DNA of 64,000 nucleotides from the NCBI GenBank assembly GCA_023512835.1, contig JAKCVP010000407.1, positions 1-64,000 of the forward strand, in the 5' to 3' direction. Source of the DNA: Taxillus chinensis. Lineage: Eukaryota > Streptophyta > Magnoliopsida > Santalales > Loranthaceae. Both the position numbers and the translations under genes were made by a program. Each line of letters begins with the position of its first letter. The first letter of the stretch is position 1. A model generated the notes under the pieces. That model searched no databases and was not told where the DNA came from. It was given only the letters and a program-made list of their open reading frames with translations. Positions 21,887 through 31,180 of the stretch are shown in pieces.

Positions 21887-22365
21887 CGTCAATCTGCAGG
21901 CGCAAGAGATGTCGCGCTGGTGAGAGTTGAGGTCGAGCAGCCATTGCACTCGAAAAGTTCGCCAGCACCCAATGCGGACTAGCTCGCCTGGCTGAGACGC
22001 ATCGCCAGCCTCTGGTCCTCCGCGCTTCCACTCCTCCTCAAACCTGCTACCCACCGTCTGTTCACCTCGACGCGCTGCCAGTCGTCGTGACGCCCACTCT
22101 CCGGCCTTGGTAACCGCCTGCTTGTTGCCGTCATCTCGATGCGCGAGTTTCATCACCACGCGCGCTTTGTCTCAAAATTAGCAACTACACGCTCACAATG
22201 CTCTTTGATGCGCGACAATGCAGTACTGGCGTCCAGCGCCTCTTATTCGGCCTTGACCCCACTTCTCTTCCTTTGCACTGTAATCCATTCTAATTTCTCA
22301 GACCTGCTCTGCGAGCATTTTCTTCTGCTGTGCTGGCCTGATCCTTCTTTTCCCTTTGACTCGTT
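21887..22365. promoter_or_regulatory. Divergent promoter between the mitoribosomal gene and a Cys-rich membrane protein gene
   Basis: 479-bp head-to-head spacer. Minus frames extending upstream from exon 1 of the ribosomal gene are open by chance. The last 150 bp before 22366 are T/C-rich, as expected for the leader of the plus-strand gene. Confidence 0.45.
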
Positions 22366-23918
22366 ATGCGCTCACTACATGTTCTTCTACAGAGCTGGTC
22401 TCTATTTGCTCTGTTTATGCACTCTGCTATTGCTATCAGTATTCCGCGATCACTGACAACATGCGCAAATAGCAATCTCACCTCCTGTCCAGCAGGTCTG
22501 GACTTTTGCTGTCCAAATGGCCTCAGCTGCCAGGGTTTCAATGGCAACAAAACCGTCGTCTGCTGCCCACCAGGCCAGACCTGCAGCGCGATTGAGCCCA
22601 TCACTTGCGATCCGAAGCAGTTTGATTCTACTCTCTTCGCGATGAACATGGTTCATTCGAGCGATTCTACGGCAGCGTTGCAGCCGTGCAATGGCACTTC
22701 TACCTGCTGCCCACCAGGTTTCGGCTGTCAAGGCCAGACCTGTGTCGACCTGACCAGGATTAAGTCGCCGGCGACATCGTCTGCGCCAGCCGCCACCCTC
22801 ACTTCAGCGGTAGCAGCCACCAGTGCTCCTCCGATTTCTGCGCCGGCGAGCGACAGCTCTGTCCCGCAACAGACGTCTTCGGGAAGCTTTCCGCCTGGCG
22901 CAGTCATCCTGGGGCTTTGCCTGGGTCTTGCGGCTGGCATCCTGATTGGCGTTGCAATCATGTGGTTCCTGCGCCGTAGGAAGCAGCGCAGTGCTGGCGA
23001 CAAAAGTCCTGACTTTATGGGGAAAACACCTACGCTGGCGAATCCACCTCCGCCAAAAGCAGTCTCACCGCCTAGAACAGCTGCGCCACCGAGACCAGTC
23101 TCACCACCGAGGCTTGGTCACGCTACATCAGACAGCGCCAGCGGCATATCGAAACCGCTGAACATGGCGCAGCTCGGAGGTAGCAGTCGGACGGATTTCC
23201 TTCGACGAGGTGAGGCCAAACCCCATCCGCATCTTGCGTCACGGCCGTTGCCATTGAGATCCCGCTAACACACTGTCACGAAGGCGACAGCAAATCCGGT
23301 TTTGAGAGGAAGAATAAGCCCTTGTGGAGCAAATTCAATGACAGACCCTTCGGTACTGCAGAGACGGCGCGCTCGATCACGAGGGAAGACGCTGGAGACT
23401 TAGAGGATACGGCGCCAGTACGTGCAAGGGCGCTAGAAGTCCCGTCCTCTACGACAGCGATTTCACCAAGGCGCAGGAGTCTGCTCAGCCCCTTTGTTAT
23501 AAGACCTCTGCGGCTACCAAGCAAATACAAGACCGCCCAGGAGCAGGGTTTGAGTGCGCCCGGACGCCCTAGACGAAGCGAAATCAGCCTCGATCCTTCC
23601 ACCTTTGTCACACGACCAATCACTCCTCCAATGCCGAGACTAGAAGTAAGCGCCCCTGCCGACGGTGTCAGCATGCGCCCTGATCATTCACGATCGGCTT
23701 CGTCAAAGAGCAACAACACCATCAGCACCATCCAAACCAATGACAGCCACGTGACTGCTCATGACAAGACGAGTCACAAGGACGCAAGCTCAGAGACTAT
23801 CAATGTCTTGATGCCGCCTCCGACACTGTTCCTTCACCACGATGCTGATTCAAATCGGCAAACTACCTTTACCGAGTTTATGGAGCGGGCCAGGATGTCT
23901 GCTCAGCATAGGATATGA
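22366..23918 (+). CDS. Secreted/cell-surface Cys-rich single-pass membrane protein, function unknown
   Basis: Two exons, 22366-23209 and 23284-23918 (74-bp intron with CTAAC branch site), 492 aa. Residues 1-23 form a signal peptide (MRSLHVLLQSWSLFALFMHS). The outside part, to about 145, has repeated Cys-Cys units: SCPAGLDFCCPNGLSCQGF, VCCPPGQTCSA and STCCPPGFGCQGQTC, a small disulfide-rich module. A Ser/Ala/Thr/Pro-rich linker, probably O-glycosylated, leads to one membrane helix at about 180-205 (GLCLGLAAGILIGVAIMWFL) followed by RRRKQR, the stop-transfer signal. The inside tail of nearly 290 residues is Pro/Ser/Arg-rich and low complexity. The architecture resembles fungal wall-stress sensors in outline only; there is no WSC or CFEM domain. 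Function is not assigned. Confidence 0.8.
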
Positions 23919-24055
23919 CGCAGATAGTCATGATGTTCACATGCATTGATTAGATACGTGTCAGGCACACGCGCAGAATTAAGATACCCCATTTGCGAGC
24001 TTAGCCTGCTTTCTTTCATGCCACGATTAATTGAATCCTATTGGTTCCATCTAAT

Positions 24056-25366
24056 CTATGTGGGCGGAGGGTCCTCGACTGGAGGGGCCTTGGCTTTTTG
24101 AAAGCGTCCTTGCATCCAGCACCTGTACATTTTCAGTCTTCTCTGTCTGTTGACCAACATGCGTCTGTCAGTACCCAGATTCAGCGTCTCGAACGCTGGC
24201 CACACTTCTTGTGCAGCAGACTTGGATCTACCCTCGAATATTTCTCGCAGCTGCTCTTCCTCGAAGAAATATACTCTTGTGCCGTCGCCGCGTATGTAGA
24301 AGTTTTCATCCAGGTAGCGCCCCTTCTTGAACCTGACCTGTGCGAGATCTCCTCTTCCGTAATCTCTAAAGAGGATAATACCCCCGGGTTTCAATGCTCG
24401 CCAGATATTCCACATCGCCTGCCGCCACTGACTCGGTGCCAACGCCGAGAATATGAAGATCAGAATGACAATGTCGACACTACCCTCCTTCATGTTTGGC
24501 GGCAATTGCCCATGAGTCTCTGGCTGGGCAGGCTCTTGACCCTCTTCGCTGGCAGGGCTGGAGGCCACATCCCACACCTCGGCGCGACACCGCGTGCCGT
24601 CACACCTTGCATCCTTGCGCATCAGCTCCACTGCCTTTTTCGAGAAATCGCAGGCCCACAGCTCCAGCGCATCATTCTTGTTGAGATCCACGACGGGAAA
24701 AGCGGTGTTTCCTGCGCCAGCCCCGACCTCGAGCACGATCTTCTCTCCTGCACCCTCCTCGCACACGGCCTTTAGATCAGGGAACTCTTGGAACAGCCAT
24801 TTGCGATCTTTGAAAAAATTCGTCGTGTTTTGCGCGTAGAATGTGTTCCACCACTTTTCCGGGTTTCCGTTGAAGCGTGCCTTGTCAAAGTCGCTCACGG
24901 GATTCGCGCGCTGAAAGTCATACTGCGCATCGGCAAAGGATGCAAAGGCAGAATCGACCTCGACATGGTCCCAGGCATTGAACTCGAAGATGTCGTCTGA
25001 TTCAGTGAGGAGCCGCGAGCCGAATTGAAAAGGGTCGACTCGTTTTTGCGGGTTGTTTTCGATCGGGCGCGGGGCAGTGGCAGTGGATGCGCGAGGTGGA
25101 TTTATAGCGGACGAAGGGACGCCGTATACGGTGTCTGGGTCTGCGGAGGGAGTGGGCGTATCCTCGAGCGTCAGCGAAGAGGGATCGGGCACGTCTGTCG
25201 AGCCATTCGGGGTTGGTGATTTGGCCTTGGTGGGGGCGGGGGAGTGTCGCGTGGGCACAGAGACATAGTCGCGCATATGGGCCATGCCTTTTGTTAATTT
25301 CGGCTCGTGGAAGGTCTGAGGCTCGGCATCTTGTGACGCAGGCGTCTGATATGCTGGTGAATCCAT
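24056..25366 (-). CDS. tRNA(Thr/Ser) m3C32 methyltransferase, Trm140/METTL2 family
   Basis: Single exon, 436 aa. The family methylates cytidine 32 of certain tRNAs with S-adenosylmethionine (family knowledge). The N-terminal 100 residues are Pro/Ser/Thr-rich and disordered. The family segment DPFQFGSRLLTESDDIFEFN-AWDHVE (about 110-135) and WWNTFYAQNTTNFFKDRKWL precede the Rossmann methyltransferase, with SAM motif I LEVGAGAGNTAFPV, motif II ACDFSKKAVELM, and the late motifs LKPGGIILFRDYGRGDLAQV and YIRGDGTRVYFF. The last two are diagnostic for METTL2/6/8-type enzymes. Unlike yeast Abp140 there is no fused actin-binding peptide visible. A later Met at residue 28 is an alternative start. Cytosolic location is inferred from the lack of a targeting signal. 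Confidence 0.92.
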   Translation of the reverse strand: MDSPAYQTPASQDAEPQTFHEPKLTKGMAHMRDYVSVPTRHSPAPTKAKSPTPNGSTDVPDPSSLTLEDTPTPSADPDTVYGVPSSAINPPRASTATAPRPIENNPQKRVDPFQFGSRLLTESDDIFEFNAWDHVEVDSAFASFADAQYDFQRANPVSDFDKARFNGNPEKWWNTFYAQNTTNFFKDRKWLFQEFPDLKAVCEEGAGEKIVLEVGAGAGNTAFPVVDLNKNDALELWACDFSKKAVELMRKDARCDGTRCRAEVWDVASSPASEEGQEPAQPETHGQLPPNMKEGSVDIVILIFIFSALAPSQWRQAMWNIWRALKPGGIILFRDYGRGDLAQVRFKKGRYLDENFYIRGDGTRVYFFEEEQLREIFEGRSKSAAQEVWPAFETLNLGTDRRMLVNRQRRLKMYRCWMQGRFQKAKAPPVEDPPPT

Positions 25367-25771
25367 GCTGTCAAGTCTATTGGATCGACTTGATTCTCGT
25401 CGTGAGTATGCGCTTCACAGGTTCCCGCTCAAAAAAGTTTCGAGCAAGTTGATTCTCAGGTACAGGTCCTGCGGGAGGGCTAGCCTCCTTGGGGTTAGTG
25501 CTGCGGCCAGTGCTCGACGGTCATTGAAATCAGATCTGTATGACGCGATGATTGAGATCTTGACCTTCCTCGACCTCCTCTTTGTCGAGTACTTGCATTT
25601 CCACACAAACATAATCACACTGAAGACATTCTGCACCGCCTCTTCCTTCCTTGAGACGCGCTAGAGCCTCTCAAGTGTGTGTTCGAATCTGTCAGACCAT
25701 TGCATGCCTCGACTTTTTCCAAGCTAGTGCAGCTTGTTGATCCTTGGACGTATCTTGAAGCGACGAGCAGC
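25367..25771. promoter_or_regulatory. Divergent promoter between the tRNA methyltransferase and COQ10 genes
   Basis: 405-bp head-to-head spacer. The COQ10 frame is open upstream of 25772 for 31 codons but lacks targeting character there. Several short T/C runs are the only visible feature. Confidence 0.45.
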
Positions 25772-26593
25772 ATGGCTACCAAATTCTTACGCCCGCGTCT
25801 GGCCCAAACCTCCCTCGTACCACGTTCGTTACCTCGACAACAAACGCGCTCATTCCTCTCCGCCTTTACATCCGGCACTGGCCCTGCCTCCTCCTCTCCT
25901 CAAGTCCTGACCGCAACCCGCATCCTCGACTACCCAGCATACCCCATATTCAGCATCATCGCCGACATCGAATCCTATCCGCATTTCCTGCCCATGTGCA
26001 GCTCCGCAACCGTCACTGCCCTCTCCAACCCAGACGCATGGTACAACCGAAGATGGCCTCAGGAAGCCACGCTAGATATCGGCATTCCGAGCAGGGGCAT
26101 CTCCGAGTCCTTCACCTCGCGCGTAACGTGTATTCCGCCGCACAACGATGCAACAGGGCGTGCGGGCGTCGGCGTTGTTGAAGCACTCTCTGGCAGCGAC
26201 GTGGGAGGTGTATCGCCCTCGGGTCTGGGCTACACAAAAGATGAGGCAGCGCACCACACGCACGCAGCGCAGATGTCGCAGTCTACGGGCGCAGAGACAG
26301 GCGCAGGCCCGATGACACTGCTGCGGACGCGGTGGCAGGTGCGTGAGTACCCGTACAAGGGTCCACCGCAGGATGGGACGCCGCCGCAGGAGGGCAGCGT
26401 AGAGCCGAATCGTCCCGAGGCGATTGCGCGGACGCAGGTCAGCTTGCGGATCGAGTACAAGTTTTCAAATTCCGTGTACGACGTGCTTGCTCAAGCTGTT
26501 TCGGGGGGCGTGGCGGAGAAAATGGTCGAGGCTTTTGAGGCGAGGGTGCATAAGCTTCTTGCTGGTCATGGTGAGACGATAGGGAAGCGATAG
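25772..26593 (+). CDS. COQ10: Coenzyme Q-binding protein COQ10 (START/polyketide-cyclase fold)
   Basis: Single exon, 273 aa from the ATG at 25772. COQ10 binds ubiquinone in the mitochondrial inner membrane and is needed for its normal use in respiration. The N-terminus (MATKFLRPRLAQTSLVPRSL) is an Arg-rich presequence without acidic residues. The lipid-binding domain begins at RILDYPAYPIFSIIADIESY followed by PHFLPMC, the family hallmark. It continues with EATLDIGIPSRGISESFTSRV and ends with RIEYKFSNSVYDVLAQAVS and KMVEAFEARVHKLL. Two low-complexity insertions, about residues 130-180 (Gly/Ser/His-rich) and 195-220 (Pro/Gly-rich), break the domain and make the protein longer than yeast or animal COQ10. 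The surrounding core stays in frame, so they are real insertions rather than introns with missed splice sites, although that deserves an RNA check. Confidence 0.9.
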   Translation: MATKFLRPRLAQTSLVPRSLPRQQTRSFLSAFTSGTGPASSSPQVLTATRILDYPAYPIFSIIADIESYPHFLPMCSSATVTALSNPDAWYNRRWPQEATLDIGIPSRGISESFTSRVTCIPPHNDATGRAGVGVVEALSGSDVGGVSPSGLGYTKDEAAHHTHAAQMSQSTGAETGAGPMTLLRTRWQVREYPYKGPPQDGTPPQEGSVEPNRPEAIARTQVSLRIEYKFSNSVYDVLAQAVSGGVAEKMVEAFEARVHKLLAGHGETIGKR

Positions 26594-26970
26594 GATGATC
26601 GGTGAGATGCACGCGAGATGTCTAATTGTACTCTAAAAATTGTAAAGCTAGATGCGCTAAATGCCTACAGTTGTGGGGTGGCGGCTGCTATTCTTGAGGA
26701 AGCAACGTGTACACTAACGTATTTTGTGTAGAGCTTCAAGCTTATTTCATTATCTTTTCATGCAGCCGTTTATTAGATTCTTGGATGGTGAACGTAGCAC
26801 CTCTATGATCTTCTCAGGACTCGCCCGGCCCGAAACAGTCTCCACAGGCCCCAGAGGACCAAGAAGCTTAAGACGAAACCGACCAAAGCTCTCTGTCTGT
26901 CCAGCAAGTAGGAGACGCCACCTTCGACTTGCGACTTTCCAGAATACGCATCGCTCTCGCTCCCGGCTAG
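26594..26970. other. Convergent intergenic region
   Basis: 377 bp between the stop codons of COQ10 and the thioesterase gene. AT-rich near 26620-26760, as expected for fungal 3' regions. No gene seen. Confidence 0.5.
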
Positions 26971-27765
26971 TCAGCTGCCCTCTGTCTCTTCCAAACGTGC
27001 GCGGGTCCACTTCTCCAGGTCATCAAGCTCCTGTGGGCTTGCACTGTGCTCAACGCCCGGATACGAGTGCCAGTCTACAGTGAAACCACGCTGCTTCAAG
27101 CCCTCCATAGTCGCCTTGCCCCATTCAAACTTGACCAGCGGGTCGGCTTCGCCATGGCCCATGAAAACCTTTGGCAGCGGCCCAGTGTCTTCGCCTTTTC
27201 TTTGCATGAGCGCCTTGTCTTCTTCTCTTAGAGCATCAAACTTGCCCGGAGCAAGCTGATAGCAGCTCAGACCGAAGATGCCGCCGAGTCTCTTTGCGCT
27301 GGGATGCGTCAGGCCAGCAAACAGGGACATTGCGCCGCCCTGACTGAAACCGCCGAGAATGATGCGACGTGGATGAATACCCTTCTTAATCTCCTCATCA
27401 ATGAGCGAATGTAAAAAGTCGCGCGAGCGCAGAATGCCCACTTCGTCCTCGGAGCGGTTGATACTGTCGAAAGAGGTGATGTCGTACCATCCTGGCATGG
27501 ACATGCCCATGTTTACAGTAATGGGAATCGACGGGGCGGATGGGAAGACGAAGCCTGCGTTTGCGAAAGCGGGGAGACGACCCCACATGTCAGCGAGAAA
27601 TGACCATCCTGCGCCGCTGTGTAGTTTGGGATGTTAGACTTGTTACTACTGCGGGGGAAGTTGCGGGGATGGGACGACGTACGAGTCGCCCAGGCCGTGG
27701 ACAACGATAATTGACGCGGTCTGCGTTCCACGCGCTGCAATGCGTGTGACTGCTGGTGTTGGCAT
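26971..27765 (-). CDS. Acyl-protein thioesterase 1 (alpha/beta hydrolase)
   Basis: Two exons, 27765-27683 and 27616-26971 (66-bp intron), 242 aa. APT1-type enzymes remove palmitate from cytosolic proteins such as small GTPases and G-alpha subunits, and can hydrolyse lysophospholipids. The opening VVHGLGDS sits across the splice join (GLGDS/GAGWSFLAD). The catalytic triad is Ser119 in GGFSQGGAMS, Asp186 in HGEADPLV and His218 in PGVEHSASP. The segment MSMPGWYDITSFD is diagnostic for the family. Length matches the family. Its start lies 278 bp from the divergent mitochondrial uS13 gene. Confidence 0.94.
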
Positions 27766-28043
27766 ATTCGGAGGCGTGCAATGGGCTATGCGACGCTGAG
27801 GCAGATTGGTCGAGGGGAGGTCACTGGCCCGTAGGTGGTTACTACTGGGCTGATCGTGAGGCCGCGATGCGGCTCTGCGGAAAGATCAATGAACGCGTGC
27901 CCTAACGGGGCAATCAGATCTTTTCCTCGGCTTCATCCTTTCGAGATCCATTGCTGCTTCCATGCTCCAAGCTAACCAAGGCTCTGACTGTCACCAATAG
28001 ACCACACTCTTGCCCACGTCCTCGCTTCTTCAGCCTAGCCAAG
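27766..28043. promoter_or_regulatory. Short bidirectional promoter (thioesterase / mitochondrial uS13)
   Basis: 278 bp separate the two divergent start codons, so the core promoters must be shared or abut. The plus-strand gene has its first intron directly after its ATG. Confidence 0.5.
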
Positions 28044-28659
28044 ATGGTGTGTACGCTTCATCAAATACTTGTGCTTGCCATTGACTTACGAAACGCAGGT
28101 CTTCTTGCTGGGAAAGCATTTCCCTGATACTCAACTCGTCACCAAAACCCTCACATCACTCTACGGCATCAGCGAGCTCTCATCATCACTTCGCTCGCGC
28201 GCACCGGCCGCAGTCCCTTACAAACTTCTATTCCCTGCAAACGCACAAGCACAAGCAAGCACATCTCCACCCGCCGCAGCATCGAAACAAGAACACGCCC
28301 AGCGGCAGTCGGCTTCAAGTCAAGCGCAAGCAAAAGCACATGCAGCGCCTCTATCGCCACAACGGCACTCGCTCCTTGGCCGCATCCTAGCAAGACATCA
28401 AATCCATCCCACAGCACGACTCAATGAGCTTTCCGATCAGAAAATGCAGTCGCTGGCCGCAACACTGGACGAATTGAACTCGCAAAACTCAATCGAGAAC
28501 AACCTGCGGAGAAAGATTCGCGAGGATATCAAACGTCTGAGAGATATGGGCAGCTATCGGGGTAGAAGACATGCTTTCGGTCTGCCGGTGCGAGGACAAA
28601 AGAGCAAGGGACAGATTATGACGGCGAAGAGGCTAAACCGTATGGAGAGACGAGGATAG
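28044..28659 (+). CDS. Mitochondrial small-subunit ribosomal protein uS13m (Sws2-like)
   Basis: Two coding exons: 28044-28046 (the ATG alone) and 28099-28659; the intron is 52 bp (GTGTGT..GCAG); 187 aa. The join yields MVFLLGKHFPDTQLV, the usual start of fungal mitochondrial S13. The C-terminus RGRRHAFGLPVRGQKSKGQ is the uS13 tRNA-contact motif (bacterial type RGxRHRxGLPVRGQRT). Between LYGIS at about residue 27 and HSLLGRILARHQIH at about 103 lies an extra Gln/Ala/Ser-rich stretch (for example QAQASTSPPAAASKQEHAQ) absent from bacterial and yeast S13, splitting the helical domain. No cleavable presequence is apparent, as in yeast Sws2. The protein acts at the subunit interface of the mitoribosome head. 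Confidence 0.88.
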
Positions 28660-29257
28660 GGCATTGCTTGAGAGACTGGATCCGTCGCACCTGATACCGA
28701 TTCGGACTCACGTTTTCGGATCACGCGAACCCCCGAAAATATCAGGAGGAATTGCATCAAAGCAGGCAACGACTGGCGCATGCTCATTCGGCCTTCTCTT
28801 GCACCCTGATCTACGGGGTTGTTGACAGAACCTTAGTTCAGGAAAAAATATGCAGAGACGTCGGTACGCGGCGGCACTCCTCCTATGGATCGAGATCATC
28901 TTATCTCTACGTTTCTGATCGACTTGCCTTGGATCCTACGCTATTCCATGTGGTTATGGAGAAGATTCCCGGGTTGCACCTAGACCAAACTCCAGACAGC
29001 GGTTACGGTTATGAGGAACTTCCCACCGCAACTTATATCCTGATGGGCGGGCTAGTGCTCTCTACCTCTTGTATAATACACTTGTAGTCGATAGAATGAA
29101 TGAATAAGGGATGCTTCTAGAACGAAGCATCCGCTACCCTAAAGCGCATATGCACCTCGTCTATATTTCCACGCAGGCACCTGCCATTACTCCACGCCCT
29201 TCACGGCTTGGATCAGGCTGCTTACAGGAGGTCAGCATCCCAAAGTGTTCACGCATT
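28660..29257. other. Gene-poor stretch downstream of uS13m
   Basis: 598 bp. A 111-codon plus frame (28752-29087) has mixed composition but no domain, no convincing start context and no partner exon, so I leave it uncalled. Nothing else is recognised. Confidence 0.45.
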
Positions 29258-29817
29258 ATGCATGCATGTACTTTCCTGGCCTTTCTTTTCAGTCTGGCAA
29301 GCTGCACCGCGGGCGTCCAGATAGGCACTACCACCACCATCTTTGAAGAAGTCAAAGTAAACCTACCACGCCTGCAAAGTCTCACATACGCAAATTACTC
29401 ACTCTCTTCTCACCTACAGGTTCGTGTGCAATGGCTCAGAACTAGTAAGCCGCTTGTCTCTGCGCGTTCTTGTCCCTGTTCTTGTTTCTCTCGACCGTGC
29501 GCAAGTTTGAACCGGTTGCCCAGCTGTGTTTATTTACCCCCCCGCTACGTTGGCCTCGTTATCACCGATGGCTGTCGCAGGGCTACTGCGGATCGAAAGT
29601 TCCGATTTGCAATGCAGTGTACATGGATCCTGGAGACACCTTGCCTGATCATCACCAAATGTCTCATCACTCTGCAGTAGAATGCGAGCACGGCGAGCTA
29701 AAGGCTACAGTATGCTGGCTGGTGCGCTGTGTATGGGAATATATGATACTGCTGAGCCTAGGCACGCCTGAACAAGTGACTGCAAATCCCTCAATGCTAT
29801 GTGAGTCTCTCGTCTGA
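29258..29817 (+). pseudogene. Possible small secreted-protein gene or relic (locus A)
   Basis: An ATG at 29258 opens a signal-peptide-like start (MHACTFLAFLFSLASCTAG). A good acceptor at 29419 and donor at 29445 flank a mini-exon reading FVCNGSEL, and the acceptor at 29580 starts GYCGSKVPICNAVYMDPGD, open to a stop at 29815-29817. Exons 2 and 3 join in phase and are Cys-containing. Exon 1 ends in phase 0 with the visible GTAAAC or GTCAAA donors, while exon 2 needs phase 2. So either a splice site is misread or the gene carries a frameshift. No family is recognised. A matching exon edge recurs 1 kb away in locus B. Confidence 0.3.
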
Positions 29818-30291
29818 TGACCAGGTCATGGGCTCCTTTTGTCTGGATGCTGCATTGCATTGCGGCGACCCGTGCGGATGTACGAGGTTTTCATTGACAC
29901 TGACCACGATCAGTTCAAGCAGGTATCCTGTGCGACCGCATCGGCTCTCTCATCGCTCATACCTAAGTACCTCCTAATTCTTTAGTTACCGTAGCCCCTA
30001 TCCAACAGCGGAACTCGCCATGGGACGTTGCGCTAGGAATTTTCCTGAAATCGCCTACTCTGTGAGAAAGTATTCGCCATGGGTTTTCTCCACAGACAAG
30101 CTTGACAAGACATTGTTCACCATTACTCTTCCACCGCCACGTCCAATTCAATCAATTCAAATCAGTAGTGCAGCACCATCTTCATACACCATTGACCCTC
30201 TCTACTACACACTATACGTTCCTCACCTGCACTCAAATCTTGAATCTATAGAGGACCCGGTCACGGCTATCATTTCACATAGCATCAAGCC
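29818..30291. other. Spacer between two secreted-protein-like loci
   Basis: 474 bp. A 103-codon plus frame (30020-30331) overlaps the start of locus B in another phase and lacks family resemblance. No other feature seen. Confidence 0.45.
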
Positions 30292-30462
30292 ATGCAGCTA
30301 CCCACCACTCCTATCCTCATGCTCACGCTGACCCTAGACTCCTTCGTCTCTGCAACTGTACGTAACAAGAGAACAATAGCTAAAGCGCCCTCTTAGGTAC
30401 TCTCCGCGCACCCAAACCTAACACACAAGACCAGGCGGTATTACTGTAATGGCTCAACTCTA
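30292..30462 (+). pseudogene. Possible small secreted-protein relic (locus B, paralogous to locus A)
   Basis: Exon 1 (30292-30357) encodes MQLPTTPILMLTLTLDSF-VSAT, a short hydrophobic leader, and ends at a GTACGT donor. With the acceptor at 30428-30429 (after CTAACACACAAG) exon 2 (30430-30462) is in frame and reads TRRYYCNGSTL before a GTAAG donor. No credible third exon follows: the next acceptor-like site near 30630 leads to a stop within a few codons. Exon 2 and its donor resemble locus A (19 of 23 bases at 30445-30467 against 29427-29449). Probably a decayed copy. Confidence 0.25.
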
Positions 30463-31180
30463 GTAAGAAGACTCCCATTCGCGGTATTGGAGGAATTATT
30501 CGATTCTTCATGGCATTCTTGTCCCTCTTTGCATTCCTGTTGTGCCGTTTCCCACTTTTGAATGTTCAACAGGAGATGAAAGACTTTTTATCACGAAGAT
30601 TAAGGGAAACCACACTGCTGTCTGGCAGCACCTGGCGGGGGCATAGCGAAATGCTTTGGCCCTTGTAATTAATAGTGGATATGCGCACTTTTGACGGTTG
30701 TGGAATCTTCACGGTGTCCTGACTGACTTGAGATTGTCGGTGAGGGAGGAAAGTAGAGCAGATTAGCTAGGTAGTAGGTAGGTAGCTCTATTGCGGTGTT
30801 GAGGCTTGAAGGAACACTTCTAGAGTAAGAGCACGACTTAAACATATTATGAGCAGGGAGTGCCGAGAGGCAAAAGGATTGCAAACGGCCATTGATACGC
30901 GATATGTCCAACTTCTGGCAGTATAAGGCCGCGCGACAATTGCGCTGATTTGTTCATTACATTGATTATCGACTACTCATTATCATTCTACTACGCCGAC
31001 CATGGTCCAGAGCGTAGACTAGGTGGCTCCCGCCTTCTTCCTGTACAAAGCCTTTCAAATCGTTCAGGATACAGCGCGTACCCGCCCGACGCCAGAATCG
31101 ACCATCGCCATGATTCACATTACATATTTGCCCATCCAAAAAACGCCGTGTCGAATGTGTCTGTGTATGCGTGCAACTTG
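30463..31180. other. Gene-poor stretch before the ArfGAP gene
   Basis: 718 bp with no supported gene. It contains a small TAGG/TAGG-like microrepeat at about 30768-30785 and AT-rich sequence. The part nearest 31181 should hold the 3' untranslated region of the minus-strand ArfGAP gene. Confidence 0.5.

Noticed and set aside
21726..22031. Alternative N-terminal frame for the mitoribosomal protein (starting MAARPQLSPARHL)
   Set aside because: Its phase does not join the SOD-fold exon with the strong GTATGT/CCAG pair, whereas the ATG at 21886 does and gives a better presequence.
24041..24775. 244-codon plus-strand frame
   Set aside because: Antisense to the conserved methyltransferase domain; no recognisable product.
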